Origin: a virus
DNA: 47,451 nucleotides
Virus record (IMG/VR): IMGVR_UViG_3300018048_002465
Span: 1-47,451 of that record
Strand: one strand, 5' to 3'
The notes below the pieces were generated by a model, which searched no databases, was not told the DNA's origin, and saw only the letters and a list, made by a program, of their open reading frames with translations. Positions 30,566 to 39,904 of the stretch are shown here, in pieces; position 1 is the first letter of the stretch; each line of letters opens with the position of its first letter. Position numbers and translations under genes: made by a program.

Positions 30566-31849
30566 ATGTCAGAACAACAACGTAAAAGGATTACTACCTT
30601 AGATAAGGGATCCTTAGTATTAGAAGAAAAGTCTACTTCTAACGTAATCGAACAAAAGACTGAAGAAGAAAATTGGCTAACTCCTGAAGGAGATTTTGAC
30701 TGGGAGGCATATGAAGCAACATGTATTACCAGGACTCGCACGCCAAATCCACACATTAAAACTAACGGAAGAGATAAAGTTTTTTCAAGAGAACCATATG
30801 CTCAACAGCTATATGATACCTATTCAGCGCACGAAGATTCAATTAACCTAAGAACAATTATTAATTTAGGAGACATTGTTGATGGAAAAATATATGGTGT
30901 GAGTGAACATTGGATGACTGTTGATGTCAGTTATCGAGAAATGGTTTACGTAAAGCTTTCAAAAGAACCTGGATCGGTTTTAGAAGATTATAAGCCAGGT
31001 GATGAAGTTGCAGTATTAATCACTGATCCTGGAAATACAGGAGTTAATTCGATGGTTATTGGTTCTATTTCTGGAGGAATGAAGCAAAAAGTATTCATAG
31101 ATCTTCAGGCTGGCATTGATACCGCAGATACTGCATGGGTTGGTAAAGTTTCACATATGATTGAAAATGGAGGTTATATTGTTAATATCCAGGGAGTTGA
31201 ATGTTTTATGCCAGGTTCTCTTGCCGGAATTAATAAATTACATGATTTTGAGTCAATTATCGGCGAAGAATTATATGTTGTTCCTGTTAGTTTTTCAAAT
31301 GAACGTGGAACAATTGTAGTTTCTCATAGAAAATACCTACAGGCGATGATTCCTACAGAAATAGATAATCTTAAAGCTGATATTGAAAATAAGCAAGCTG
31401 GATCTGTTACTGGAACTGCTAAATATGGTGTATTTGTTGAATTTAATAATTGTTTAACTGGAATGATCCATATAAATGATTTAGATGAAGAAACTTTAAA
31501 GAACTTTAAATCTAGACAAATTAAACCAGGAGATTCTGTAGAATTTTGGGTAAAAGATATTATTAGTAATTCTAAGATTACTTTAAGCCAAAAGGCCGAG
31601 ACGATTAACAATCCCTGGAAAGATATAGAAAAAAGATTTAAAATTCCATGTGTTGTAGAAGCCAAAGTAAAAACTAAAAAAGATTATGGTATTTTTATAA
31701 CCGTAGAAGAAGGTTTGGTTGGATTATTACACGTTAGTGAATTGCCAGATGGTATCATAGATCTTTATAACTCGGGAGATTCCATAACTGTACAAATAAG
31801 TAGAGTCGATAAAGATTCTCAAAAGATCTTCTTAAAACTTCCTGAATAA
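30566..31849 (+). CDS. Ribosomal protein S1-like protein with four S1 domains
   Basis: This 427-residue RNA-binding protein has four S1 OB-folds, at about 102-170, 189-254, 278-343 and 361-425. Domains 3 and 4 are canonical (KYGVFVEFNNCLTGMIHIND; KDYGIFITVEEGLVGLLHVS). The N-terminal 95 residues are not S1 fold. They contain DFDWEAYE (43-50) and a later YDTY, which resemble the N-terminal region of Bacteroidota ribosomal S1 as I remember it. This suggests capture from such a host. S1 feeds mRNA lacking a Shine-Dalgarno sequence to the 30S subunit, so the protein could favour phage messages. It is shorter than host S1 (six domains). Confidence 0.85.
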   Translation: MSEQQRKRITTLDKGSLVLEEKSTSNVIEQKTEEENWLTPEGDFDWEAYEATCITRTRTPNPHIKTNGRDKVFSREPYAQQLYDTYSAHEDSINLRTIINLGDIVDGKIYGVSEHWMTVDVSYREMVYVKLSKEPGSVLEDYKPGDEVAVLITDPGNTGVNSMVIGSISGGMKQKVFIDLQAGIDTADTAWVGKVSHMIENGGYIVNIQGVECFMPGSLAGINKLHDFESIIGEELYVVPVSFSNERGTIVVSHRKYLQAMIPTEIDNLKADIENKQAGSVTGTAKYGVFVEFNNCLTGMIHINDLDEETLKNFKSRQIKPGDSVEFWVKDIISNSKITLSQKAETINNPWKDIEKRFKIPCVVEAKVKTKKDYGIFITVEEGLVGLLHVSELPDGIIDLYNSGDSITVQISRVDKDSQKIFLKLPE

Positions 31850-31867
31850 GTTCACTCAACTACTTAT

Positions 31868-31876
31868 GATATATAC
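31868..31876 (+). promoter_or_regulatory. GATATATA late-promoter-like element
   Basis: GATATATAC lies 19 bases after the S1 stop and 35 before ATG 31903. Confidence 0.45.
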
Positions 31877-31902
31877 AATAGAGTATAATATCATATTAGT
31901 TG

Positions 31903-33213
31903 ATGCAAACATTAAATAAAAATTCAGATAGAAATTCAATACTCAATGCTTCTCAAATAGGCGTTGAGTTTGAATTCTACTCAAATCACGATCTAGAAGA
32001 GACCAGAGATATGCTCAAGGTTCTTTTAGGTCGTGATATTCGTATTGAGACCAAGGCTCACTCTGACTTTCAGCCAGACGAAAAAACATTTAAAATAGAG
32101 CCCGACATGAGCGGGGGTAAAGGTCTAATTGAGTTAGTCACTGGAGCAGTACCATATCGAAACGCTAGAATTATAATAATTAAAATGCTAGCATGGATTA
32201 GAGAAAATGGATATACTACAGAAAGATCATCAATCCATTTAAATTTATCATTCCAAAAACACTCATTGGAAGATAAAAATATGATTTCAAGAATGAATAC
32301 TTTAAAATTTATTCTTGATTTTAATGAAGATCAAGTATACAAATTCTTTCCTAATAGAAAAGATTCTATATATGCCAAATCTATTAAGTGGATTATGCCA
32401 AAAAATGAATCATTTTATTTTGATAGCTCTCAAATTTCCCATAATAATTTTAATTTTCCAAATACTAAATATTATGGAATAAACTTTGATAAGAAAGTAA
32501 AAAATTATCTTGAGTTTAGATATATTGGAGGAAAAGACTACGAACATAGACAAGAAGATATTTTATATCTTCTTGAGAGATTTATTGTTCAAATTTGGAA
32601 GTCATGTTCAGACTTTAATTTTACAGAAGAAAATAGATTAGAATTAAAAAAGATTCTAAATAAGAATTTACCATATCGAAGCATATTAGCAAGTCATAAA
32701 AATATTAAGAAGTATTTTCCAGATATTCATATAATGGTTGATCTACAAGAAATAGATGCTATTATTGAAATGCAGTGGGGTAGAATTAAAAATAGAATTG
32801 TCGATATTATATCTTTGGGAGGTTTAACAAAGGGTATTATTAATTATGATTCAGATATATCAAGACTTCAGATTAAAGATGGCGAATTTCCAGTGTGTTA
32901 CGAGCTTAAAGATGTAGATTTAGTAGATTGTATAGTAGATGGTAATGTATTTCAATCTGATTTTCATAATTGTAAGGTAGATAAATCAACATTAGAAAAA
33001 TGTAATTTATACCAAAGTACTGAAATTTCTAATTCTAAAATAAAGTCATCATATTTTCATGGTAGTTGCACTGCAAAAAATTGCTACATATTTGGTACTG
33101 ATGGCGTATTTAAAGGAAGAATGATTGGCGGTATTTTTAGAGAAGGAATGATTGATGATTACGCAAGATTTGAAGATGCGGAAATTGTCGTAAGTAAAAA
33201 AATAAAATCTTAA
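31903..33213 (+). CDS. Amidoligase-like protein with pentapeptide-type C-terminus
   Basis: This 436-residue protein (ATG 31903; a TTG precedes it) carries in residues 18-120 the marks of the COOH-NH2 ligase fold related to glutamine synthetase: GVEFEFY, then IEPDMSGGKGLIELVTGAVP with D and E ligands, and TERSSIHLNLSF. Residues about 340-430 form pentapeptide-like repeats (VDLVDCIVDGNVFQSDF, CNLYQSTEIS), expected to make a right-handed beta-helix. Such ligases may form amide bonds on peptides or proteins. In a virion module it could crosslink or modify structural proteins, or be a structural relic. The fold call is moderate and the substrate unknown. Confidence 0.55.
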   Translation: MQTLNKNSDRNSILNASQIGVEFEFYSNHDLEETRDMLKVLLGRDIRIETKAHSDFQPDEKTFKIEPDMSGGKGLIELVTGAVPYRNARIIIIKMLAWIRENGYTTERSSIHLNLSFQKHSLEDKNMISRMNTLKFILDFNEDQVYKFFPNRKDSIYAKSIKWIMPKNESFYFDSSQISHNNFNFPNTKYYGINFDKKVKNYLEFRYIGGKDYEHRQEDILYLLERFIVQIWKSCSDFNFTEENRLELKKILNKNLPYRSILASHKNIKKYFPDIHIMVDLQEIDAIIEMQWGRIKNRIVDIISLGGLTKGIINYDSDISRLQIKDGEFPVCYELKDVDLVDCIVDGNVFQSDFHNCKVDKSTLEKCNLYQSTEISNSKIKSSYFHGSCTAKNCYIFGTDGVFKGRMIGGIFREGMIDDYARFEDAEIVVSKKIKS

Positions 33214-33214
33214 A

Positions 33215-34057
33215 ATGGGAGAAATTAGAAGTGGTAGTGTTGGTAGTGCTAGTACTCCTAGGGATTTTGGAAATGATTGTTTAAATTCGTTTCTAGATGA
33301 ACTAGGCGATGAAATTACAGGAGCATGTATGGTGCCTGTAAATTTACCAACCCGCGAAATTGTTAACATTATTAATAGGGCTAAAAAGTGGTTCTATAAA
33401 AACTATGAATATTCTGTTCAAGAGAACTTTTATCATGTTCCGCATGAAGTTTTTGAAAGTGAATATTTTAAATCGCACAGGGCTTTACATCTCCCAGGTG
33501 CTGATAGCTCAGGAGCTGGTGAAGTATTTTCTATATTTGGACTTTGGGATTTAAGTAGTGGTTGGCAGAATGCGGGATCTAGTTTAGATTTTAGATTTAG
33601 TGCAGAAGGAGACTTTACTCTAGATAGAATGTTATTTAAAAATGCATATGAAGGTTCAGGACCTGCTGAGTTTGCTGAGCAGCTTCAATACTATGTTGTT
33701 AATAGGTCGCTAATGGATTTATCTAGACAAATTCTAGAGAATCCAATCTCATTTGCATATTCACAATTGAACGGTGAAATTAAATTTATGGGTGACACTC
33801 CTAAGGGTGATGTTGTTCTACAGGTGTATGAGACTATCGAAGATTGTGCATTGTTTAATGATGAAATATTTTTTAGATATGTCAGTGCTCGAGTAAAACA
33901 ATCATTGGGCGCTAAGCTTGGAATATTTAAATTCGCACTACCTGGAAATGTTGACTTTGATTATGATGCTATTAAATCAATGGGAGACGAAGAGCTAGCT
34001 GAAATTAAAGAAGAAATAAAAGGAGATGAAGGCGTTGACTGGATGTTCCACAGCTAA
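33215..34057 (+). CDS. Neck protein (gp13-like)
   Basis: This 280-residue protein has segments that align by eye with T4 gp13 (309 residues), which joins head and tail. [20 protein letters not shown] matches the early helix. [20 protein letters not shown] resembles [40 protein letters not shown] with a following [20 protein letters not shown] mirrors the gp13 C-terminal [22 protein letters not shown]. In T4 this gene lies away from gp25; here it precedes the wedge genes directly. Confidence 0.65.
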   Translation: [280 protein letters not shown]

Positions 34058-34073
34058 TTATAATAAATAGAAT

Positions 34074-34430
34074 ATGGAACTGTATATCAAAACACTCGGC
34101 GATCCTAATTTTAATCCTAGGGAACCTCATATAAAAAATGAGGTTAATCAATTGATTGCTCAAATAGAAACTATCTTATTTACGAATAAGGGAGAGGTTC
34201 TTGGGGATGTTGATTTTGGATGCAGTTTAAATGATATGATATATGAATTAAATGCAAACGAATTTGCTATAAAAAATGAGATTGATAAGCAAATTTCTAC
34301 ATATTGCCCTTTAGCAACTAAATATAAAGTTGATGCTAAAGTTTCTTTTGTTAGAGGGCAGGTTAGAGATGAGGCATATATAGACATAACCATTGATAGT
34401 CAATATATGGTCACTGTTGCAACTACTTAA
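34074..34430 (+). CDS. 25: Baseplate wedge protein (gp25/gpW-like)
   Basis: This 118-residue protein is the lysozyme-like, non-enzymatic wedge component that starts sheath assembly in contractile tails. The family core is visible: KNEVNQLIAQIETILFTNKG, then GEVLGDVDFGCSLNDMIYE (about 40-58) and a late YIDITI strand. It is close in length to T4 gp25 (132). It precedes the gp6-like gene, as in other contractile systems where gp25, gp6 and gp7 form the wedge core. Confidence 0.85.
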   Translation: MELYIKTLGDPNFNPREPHIKNEVNQLIAQIETILFTNKGEVLGDVDFGCSLNDMIYELNANEFAIKNEIDKQISTYCPLATKYKVDAKVSFVRGQVRDEAYIDITIDSQYMVTVATT

Positions 34431-34447
34431 AAAATTAAAAAAATTAA

Positions 34448-36277
34448 ATGGCTGAATTAAAGTTTTTAACAAAGACGAGAGCAGTAGCTGGTCAAATATA
34501 TGATGATACCAGAACATATATTGCTAGAGTGTATAAGAGATCTAATACGCTGTTCTCTAATGCTTCACCATTTGCTCAAATACTAAGAGTATTATCTGAA
34601 CTTTCGGAATTAATAATGTTCTATATTGAAGATTCTACAGTTGAGCAAAACATATATACTGCCCAACAGCCAGAATCTATTTATGGTTTAGCTAGACTTG
34701 CTGGACATGATCCTACTAGAGGGTTTGCAGCAACTGGTGAGATTTCAATTAGATTAAATATGCAATCTGGTGAATTTACTAAAATAGCTGGAGATGGTAT
34801 TACAATTCCAGCAAATGCTGAACTTAAATTTGATGCAAATGGATTGTCTTATATGTTAAGAACTTCTAAAGATTCGTTTAGAATTTCAAAATCTCAAGTA
34901 CAGGCAATTAAGGGTGTTATCGTTCAAGGAAAGGCAGAAACTCAAACACTAACAGGTACTGGAGAATCTTTTCAAACATATAATGTTCAAGTTTCTGGTA
35001 AAACTGATCATAATTTAATTAAAGTTTCAGTAAATGGAGAACAGTGGACAAAATTTAATTCTGTCTATGAAATGAATGCTGGAGATAAAGGATTTATTGT
35101 AAAAACAGGAATATCTGGAGGATTAGATGTTTATTTTGGTACTAACAATTTTGGAATGATTCCTCAACTAGGATCAACTATTGAAATTGAGTATATAATA
35201 CATCAAGGTGCTGAAGGTAATTTAGAAGATGCTGAAGACCTTACTATTAAATGGATAGATGAAGGCAGAGATGGTTCTGGTAACTTCTTTGATTTAAATG
35301 AACTATTAACAGTAGAAATAACTTCTTCTCCTAAAATGGGAGCTGAGCCAGAATCTACAGAATTTACAAAAATAATAGCACCGCTTTCATCTAAATCATT
35401 CGTGTTAGCAACTCCTGATAATTATGAATACTTTTTATCTAGATATGGTTTATTTTCATATATAGACGCATACAATACTAGCGATGATGGCTACATAGAT
35501 GATGACAATGTTATTTACATATTTGCAGTTCCTGATATTAGAAAAAAACTATCAAAAAACCAAGATTATTTTTCTATGCCTGAGCAGGAGATGTTTTTTG
35601 ATCAGTCAGAATATGATAAAATGACCGATGTGTTACAGGAAAGTGGACAAATGATGGTTACTACTGAGGTTAAATTTGTTAAACCTAAAGTTAGAAAATA
35701 TACAATGGATATTTCTGTTAGATATTTTGAAGGTTTTAGCAAAGAAGATATTTTTAATGACATCCGATCTGCAGTTTCTAACTACTTATTAAATGTTACT
35801 CGAAGAGATAAACTTCCTAAGAGTGATATTATCTATATTCTAGAAGAAGTTGATGGCGTAGATTCTGTTAATGTTCAATTTAGATCTGAAACTGAAGAAA
35901 CTGCTAGAAGGATTGGATATTATGAATCGATAACAACTACAATTGCAGCGCAAGAGCCTGTTGTTCTAGAAGATATTGGCAATGGTAAACAAAAGTATAT
36001 CTTCTTTAAGAAAATTAATGAGGTTGAAAAGATTCAAATTGGACCGGGAGACTCTATACCATCGGATATCGCAGGTTTAGATCAATGGGGAGATATTATT
36101 ATGGATAAAGAAGAAGTTGCAGTATTTAGAGGAGGCTGGTTAGATAGAGATGGAGACGAAATTAAAGATGTTCCTTCTATAAATGAAGAAGCAAGTCTTT
36201 CTGTTACATTTGATGATGTACCAGTTCCTAGAACTATTTATACAAGAACTCAAGCTGGAAATAGAAAATCACTATAA
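34448..36277 (+). CDS. 6: Baseplate wedge protein (gp6/baseplate J-like)
   Basis: This 609-residue protein is comparable to T4 gp6 (660). The N-terminal region is helical (FAQILRVLSELSELIMFYIED). A central beta domain follows, with the baseplate-J pattern GFAATGEISIRLNMQSGE, ITIPANAELKFDANGLSYML and IEIEYIIHQGAEGNLEDAED. The C-terminal region has IRSAVSNYLLNVTRRDKLPK and SDIIYILEEVDGVDSVNV, typical of gp6/gpJ ends. Its stop overlaps the next start. The protein links neighbouring wedges into the baseplate ring. Confidence 0.8.
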   Translation: MAELKFLTKTRAVAGQIYDDTRTYIARVYKRSNTLFSNASPFAQILRVLSELSELIMFYIEDSTVEQNIYTAQQPESIYGLARLAGHDPTRGFAATGEISIRLNMQSGEFTKIAGDGITIPANAELKFDANGLSYMLRTSKDSFRISKSQVQAIKGVIVQGKAETQTLTGTGESFQTYNVQVSGKTDHNLIKVSVNGEQWTKFNSVYEMNAGDKGFIVKTGISGGLDVYFGTNNFGMIPQLGSTIEIEYIIHQGAEGNLEDAEDLTIKWIDEGRDGSGNFFDLNELLTVEITSSPKMGAEPESTEFTKIIAPLSSKSFVLATPDNYEYFLSRYGLFSYIDAYNTSDDGYIDDDNVIYIFAVPDIRKKLSKNQDYFSMPEQEMFFDQSEYDKMTDVLQESGQMMVTTEVKFVKPKVRKYTMDISVRYFEGFSKEDIFNDIRSAVSNYLLNVTRRDKLPKSDIIYILEEVDGVDSVNVQFRSETEETARRIGYYESITTTIAAQEPVVLEDIGNGKQKYIFFKKINEVEKIQIGPGDSIPSDIAGLDQWGDIIMDKEEVAVFRGGWLDRDGDEIKDVPSINEEASLSVTFDDVPVPRTIYTRTQAGNRKSL

Positions 36278-36549
36278 TGGAATCGTTATTTAAAGACTTA
36301 TTAAAATACAAACTTTCTAATTTATATGAAGGTGCTAAGACTAGAAAGGATAATCGATTAAATCTTGGTTTTAATTATTCGGATCAACTGATGCAAAGAA
36401 ATCTGTCTTCGCATATACAAAGAAATCAAACAATGCGAGAGTTTATTGGATTTTTAAATGATTATTTAATGAACCTTATAAGGTCGGTTAAACAATTACA
36501 ACAGTGGAAAAACTTTACCGTTAAAAAAGATGACATAAATATTAGATAA
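36277..36549 (+). CDS. Small wedge-module protein (90 aa), unknown
   Basis: This helical, basic protein is wedged by start/stop overlaps between the gp6-like and gp7-like genes, so it is almost surely translated with them. The sequence (RNLSSHIQRNQTMREFIGFL, VKQLQQWKNFTVKK) gives no family. A role in wedge assembly is positional inference. Confidence 0.65.
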   Translation: MESLFKDLLKYKLSNLYEGAKTRKDNRLNLGFNYSDQLMQRNLSSHIQRNQTMREFIGFLNDYLMNLIRSVKQLQQWKNFTVKKDDINIR

Positions 36550-39284
36550 TGTATTCTAACTTAAAAATATTTAATGGAACTTCTAGTATATTAGATACTA
36601 CTATTAATTCTGAGGGAGTATTTGAAACTTCGGTATACTTAGAAGAGGTTTCAACTGGCTTATATGAATCTATTAACCTTTTCTTTTTAGAAGAGGTAGA
36701 ATATAATGGAGGAACATATTTAAATAAACCTGTTTCTGAAACCGGTACATCTAGTATTTCATTTGAGTGGAAAGAAGATAATTATGACTCGAGTGATATA
36801 ATTATTTATGGTGCTAAAATAGAAGGTGGTTTAACTAAAATCGATGTAAAAGATTATTATAGCATAAATGTTTTAGATAATTCTACTATTTCTTCAATAA
36901 ATGGAGGTGTTAAAGTATTAAACAGTCTTGACAACGAAGCAATTCAAGTTAATATAGCGCTAAGTTCTCAGATTGAAGGAAGGCACCAAAGAACACTTCT
37001 AGTATACTCTATCGATGGATCTAATAAAACATTAATCGCTAAGATTTTTGTGTACGGCGAAGTTGTGGGTGAAGATGAAAGACTTAGATTATTACTTCAA
37101 AATTTAGGAGCAACTCTAGATGAGGGAGACTTTATTCTATTTAAAGAACATGACATTACTGAAATGTCTCCCGATTATATTCTCATGAATCAAAAAAGAA
37201 GAGAATTACTTTTAGAACTTTCAAATATTCAACCATTTATAGGAACTTATAAGGCAATTCTCAATGCAATTGATTTCTTTGGATATAACAATATCACGTT
37301 AAAAGAGTATTGGTTAAATATAAATACAGGAAGCAGCTCATTTGGTAAATTACAAGCAATACCTGTTCCTAACTCAAGCAAGTATGGAGAAGCTGTTCGC
37401 AAGAGCCTTCCATTTGAAATACCTTCTAGTAATCTTAAAAAGACTAGCAGGTTTAGTTTAGTATATAAAATAAATGTTCCTAATGGAGGAGTTGATGTTT
37501 GGGATATTCCAACAGTAGATGAAGTATTTGATTTTACGCCCGAAGAAGTTTTAATTAAACTCTACGGCCTAAAGTCTAAACTCCAAAGAGAGTATCTTCC
37601 TCTAAATGCTAAAATAGTAGATATTGTTGGTGAAGGCGATTTCTTTGCGCAGAAAAATTTAAATATCTGGAATAATCAAAACGCAATCGCATTCTTTACA
37701 GAGGGTATCGATATTAAATATAAACAATTTCCACGAAATAGAAAAACTTTTATTGAAGATATTTCACTTATTCTTAAAAAAGTTTTTGATCCTAACGATA
37801 CTACAGGATCTGGGTATCAAGATTATCAAACTTTACTAAATACAGAATTTAAAGATTATGGCAATCTTTCTTCAATTCAATTAGAAAATTTAAGAAACGC
37901 AATAACTTTGTTTTATGAAGATTATCATGATAATAGTCTTGAAACTTTTAATGAAGATATTCCAGTAGGATGTCCTATAATTTTAGACGGTAAAGATACC
38001 TTTGATTATACATGGGATTCTGCTGAATTTAATTGGAATGATGCTGTAGATCCTAATCCTAATCTATTAGTAACTTGGAATGATTGGTGGAAAAGATGGA
38101 TTTATGAAATAGAATGGATTATTAATGGACCTAATTGGTCTCACTCTTTTAGAGGACCAATAGAAGACTTTATTGTTTTTCCAATATTTTTACCATACTC
38201 AGGAAATTATGATATTGAAATGAGAACATACGATCTTTTTGGACATATGTCTAGAGATCTAAAAAGAGAAATGGTTTTTGTTGATCAGAAAGAAGTAGAG
38301 TTTTATGGATTTTATAAAACTTTACGAAAAAACACATGGAGTGATAGACAAAAGATTAATTGGAATAGTGTAGGTGGATATTGGGATTTGCCACTACATA
38401 ATCCTAATAAAATTGATGAATCTATAGGAAGTTGGTATATTGGACTAAATCGAGCAAATTATCCACATGAATCGAGCGAAGAAGTTAATGAAAACTTTTC
38501 TACAGTTGTCAGATACTTAGATCTCTATTCTGATACTGGGTATTCAGAAACAAGCGGTCCGTACTTTTGGAATAATTGTGATTTTTCTTGGAATTGGACA
38601 ACTGATGTTTGGTGGAATTCTACTAGAATTGGTGCTGATTTAGCAGCTTCTTTTATAATTGAAGATATTCAAAATAGTTCAGTACTTACAATAGACCATA
38701 TTAATCCAACAACAAATCAATTAGAATCAGGATCTATAACTATTCAATCACCAACACCAACATCTCTATCTGATATCGCGGGGTGGCAATTAATAGTTGA
38801 CGAATTAAATAACTCATCAGATAATATTATTAATAAATTTATTTATAATTTAGTTGGTCAAGAAAATGGACAACCAGATGGTATAGTTGATTCGGTTGCA
38901 TATATACTAGCAGTTGGTAAACAGGATTCGAGAACCTATGAATATGATTCGGTTTCAATTACAAATGGCAACATAATTGGAGAGGTTCACCAAGTAACAT
39001 ACAATCCTACATTTGACGAGATAGACATATTTACTGATTGGAGATCTATTAATAGATCGACCCACGTTACATTTTGTCCTGAATATTCAAAGATGCCGGG
39101 GATGAAATTAAGAAAATGGACAATAACCAATAATACATATCCAGATAATAGTGATATATATTATGGTGATATGGTGTTAACATATCTCTTTAAGAACCCT
39201 GGAGAATACACAATTTCATTAGAAGTTGAGGATACTAATGGGAATATTAACACCGCTCACAAAAATATACTAAAAGTAAACTAA
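36549..39284 (+). CDS. 7: Baseplate wedge protein (gp7-like)
   Basis: This 911-residue protein is close in size and position to T4 gp7 (1032). Residues about 205-250 (RRELLLELSNIQPFIGTYKA, then ILNAIDFFGYNNITLKEYW) resemble the gpI/gp7 helical region that packs on gp6. Two Ig/PKD-like strands sets occur, near 515-575 (YEIEWIINGPNWSHSFRGPI, YDIEMRTYDLFGH) and at the extreme C-terminus (LTYLFKNPGEYTISLEVEDT). It is rich in W, D and N. The PKD-like modules are probably surface decorations specific to this lineage. Confidence 0.65.
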   Translation: MYSNLKIFNGTSSILDTTINSEGVFETSVYLEEVSTGLYESINLFFLEEVEYNGGTYLNKPVSETGTSSISFEWKEDNYDSSDIIIYGAKIEGGLTKIDVKDYYSINVLDNSTISSINGGVKVLNSLDNEAIQVNIALSSQIEGRHQRTLLVYSIDGSNKTLIAKIFVYGEVVGEDERLRLLLQNLGATLDEGDFILFKEHDITEMSPDYILMNQKRRELLLELSNIQPFIGTYKAILNAIDFFGYNNITLKEYWLNINTGSSSFGKLQAIPVPNSSKYGEAVRKSLPFEIPSSNLKKTSRFSLVYKINVPNGGVDVWDIPTVDEVFDFTPEEVLIKLYGLKSKLQREYLPLNAKIVDIVGEGDFFAQKNLNIWNNQNAIAFFTEGIDIKYKQFPRNRKTFIEDISLILKKVFDPNDTTGSGYQDYQTLLNTEFKDYGNLSSIQLENLRNAITLFYEDYHDNSLETFNEDIPVGCPIILDGKDTFDYTWDSAEFNWNDAVDPNPNLLVTWNDWWKRWIYEIEWIINGPNWSHSFRGPIEDFIVFPIFLPYSGNYDIEMRTYDLFGHMSRDLKREMVFVDQKEVEFYGFYKTLRKNTWSDRQKINWNSVGGYWDLPLHNPNKIDESIGSWYIGLNRANYPHESSEEVNENFSTVVRYLDLYSDTGYSETSGPYFWNNCDFSWNWTTDVWWNSTRIGADLAASFIIEDIQNSSVLTIDHINPTTNQLESGSITIQSPTPTSLSDIAGWQLIVDELNNSSDNIINKFIYNLVGQENGQPDGIVDSVAYILAVGKQDSRTYEYDSVSITNGNIIGEVHQVTYNPTFDEIDIFTDWRSINRSTHVTFCPEYSKMPGMKLRKWTITNNTYPDNSDIYYGDMVLTYLFKNPGEYTISLEVEDTNGNINTAHKNILKVN

Positions 39285-39295
39285 AAAATTAAACG

Positions 39296-39886
39296 ATGGC
39301 AAACATTACAGAAATTCTAGGAACAGATTCATTATCATCTTCTAGGTTAACAATTAACGCTAACTTTACGGCTATTAATGATGAAGTTGCTGATATTACA
39401 TCTCTTATAGATCCAACTACAAGTACGATCTCTGGGGTTGATAGTATTTCGGCGTCTTCTATTAACTTAACTTATTTGAATGGATCTTCAACACTTCCAA
39501 TTTTATCAGTAGATTCTACGTCTGCTGTATTTAGCGTTGCCGCTGATTTTGGAGGAGATGTTGATTTACAGAGCAAAATTCAAAAATCAGGAATGATTGG
39601 AGCACCTGGCTCAGGAAATGGTTCTACATCAACTGCACCTACCGAAATGGCAGGGTCGACTTATTTCAGTGGAGTATCATTTGACTTACCTACTGGAGAA
39701 GAAGGTCAAGAAGTAACTGTTATCAGTACTTCTGGAAGCTCAATTAGTGTGGGAGGACAAAACAATGTTAATATTGGAGCAACTTCAATTAGTTTAGATG
39801 ATTTAAATTCATCTGTAACTTTAAGATTTTTCAGCGCTAATAATACATGGTACGTGATTAGTTCACACAACGCAACAATTGCATAA
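39296..39886 (+). CDS. Small structural/fibre-like protein (196 aa)
   Basis: The N-terminal LGTDSLSSSRLTINANFTAI followed by NDEVADITSLID resembles N-termini of fibre or fibritin-like proteins in marine T4-like phages: a short attachment motif and a helix. The C-terminal half is a G/S/T-rich beta domain (VTVISTSGSSISVGGQNNVN, VTLRFFSANNTWYVISSHN) such as is found in fibre tips or decoration proteins. It is 11 bases after the gp7-like gene. The precise role is open. Confidence 0.6.
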   Translation: MANITEILGTDSLSSSRLTINANFTAINDEVADITSLIDPTTSTISGVDSISASSINLTYLNGSSTLPILSVDSTSAVFSVAADFGGDVDLQSKIQKSGMIGAPGSGNGSTSTAPTEMAGSTYFSGVSFDLPTGEEGQEVTVISTSGSSISVGGQNNVNIGATSISLDDLNSSVTLRFFSANNTWYVISSHNATIA

Positions 39887-39904
39887 ATAAAATAAGTAAA
39901 ATAA

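Noticed and set aside
31324-31665. 113-codon - strand frame inside the S1-like gene
   Set aside because: Opposite to a gene with clear S1 folds; all supported genes here are on the + strand.
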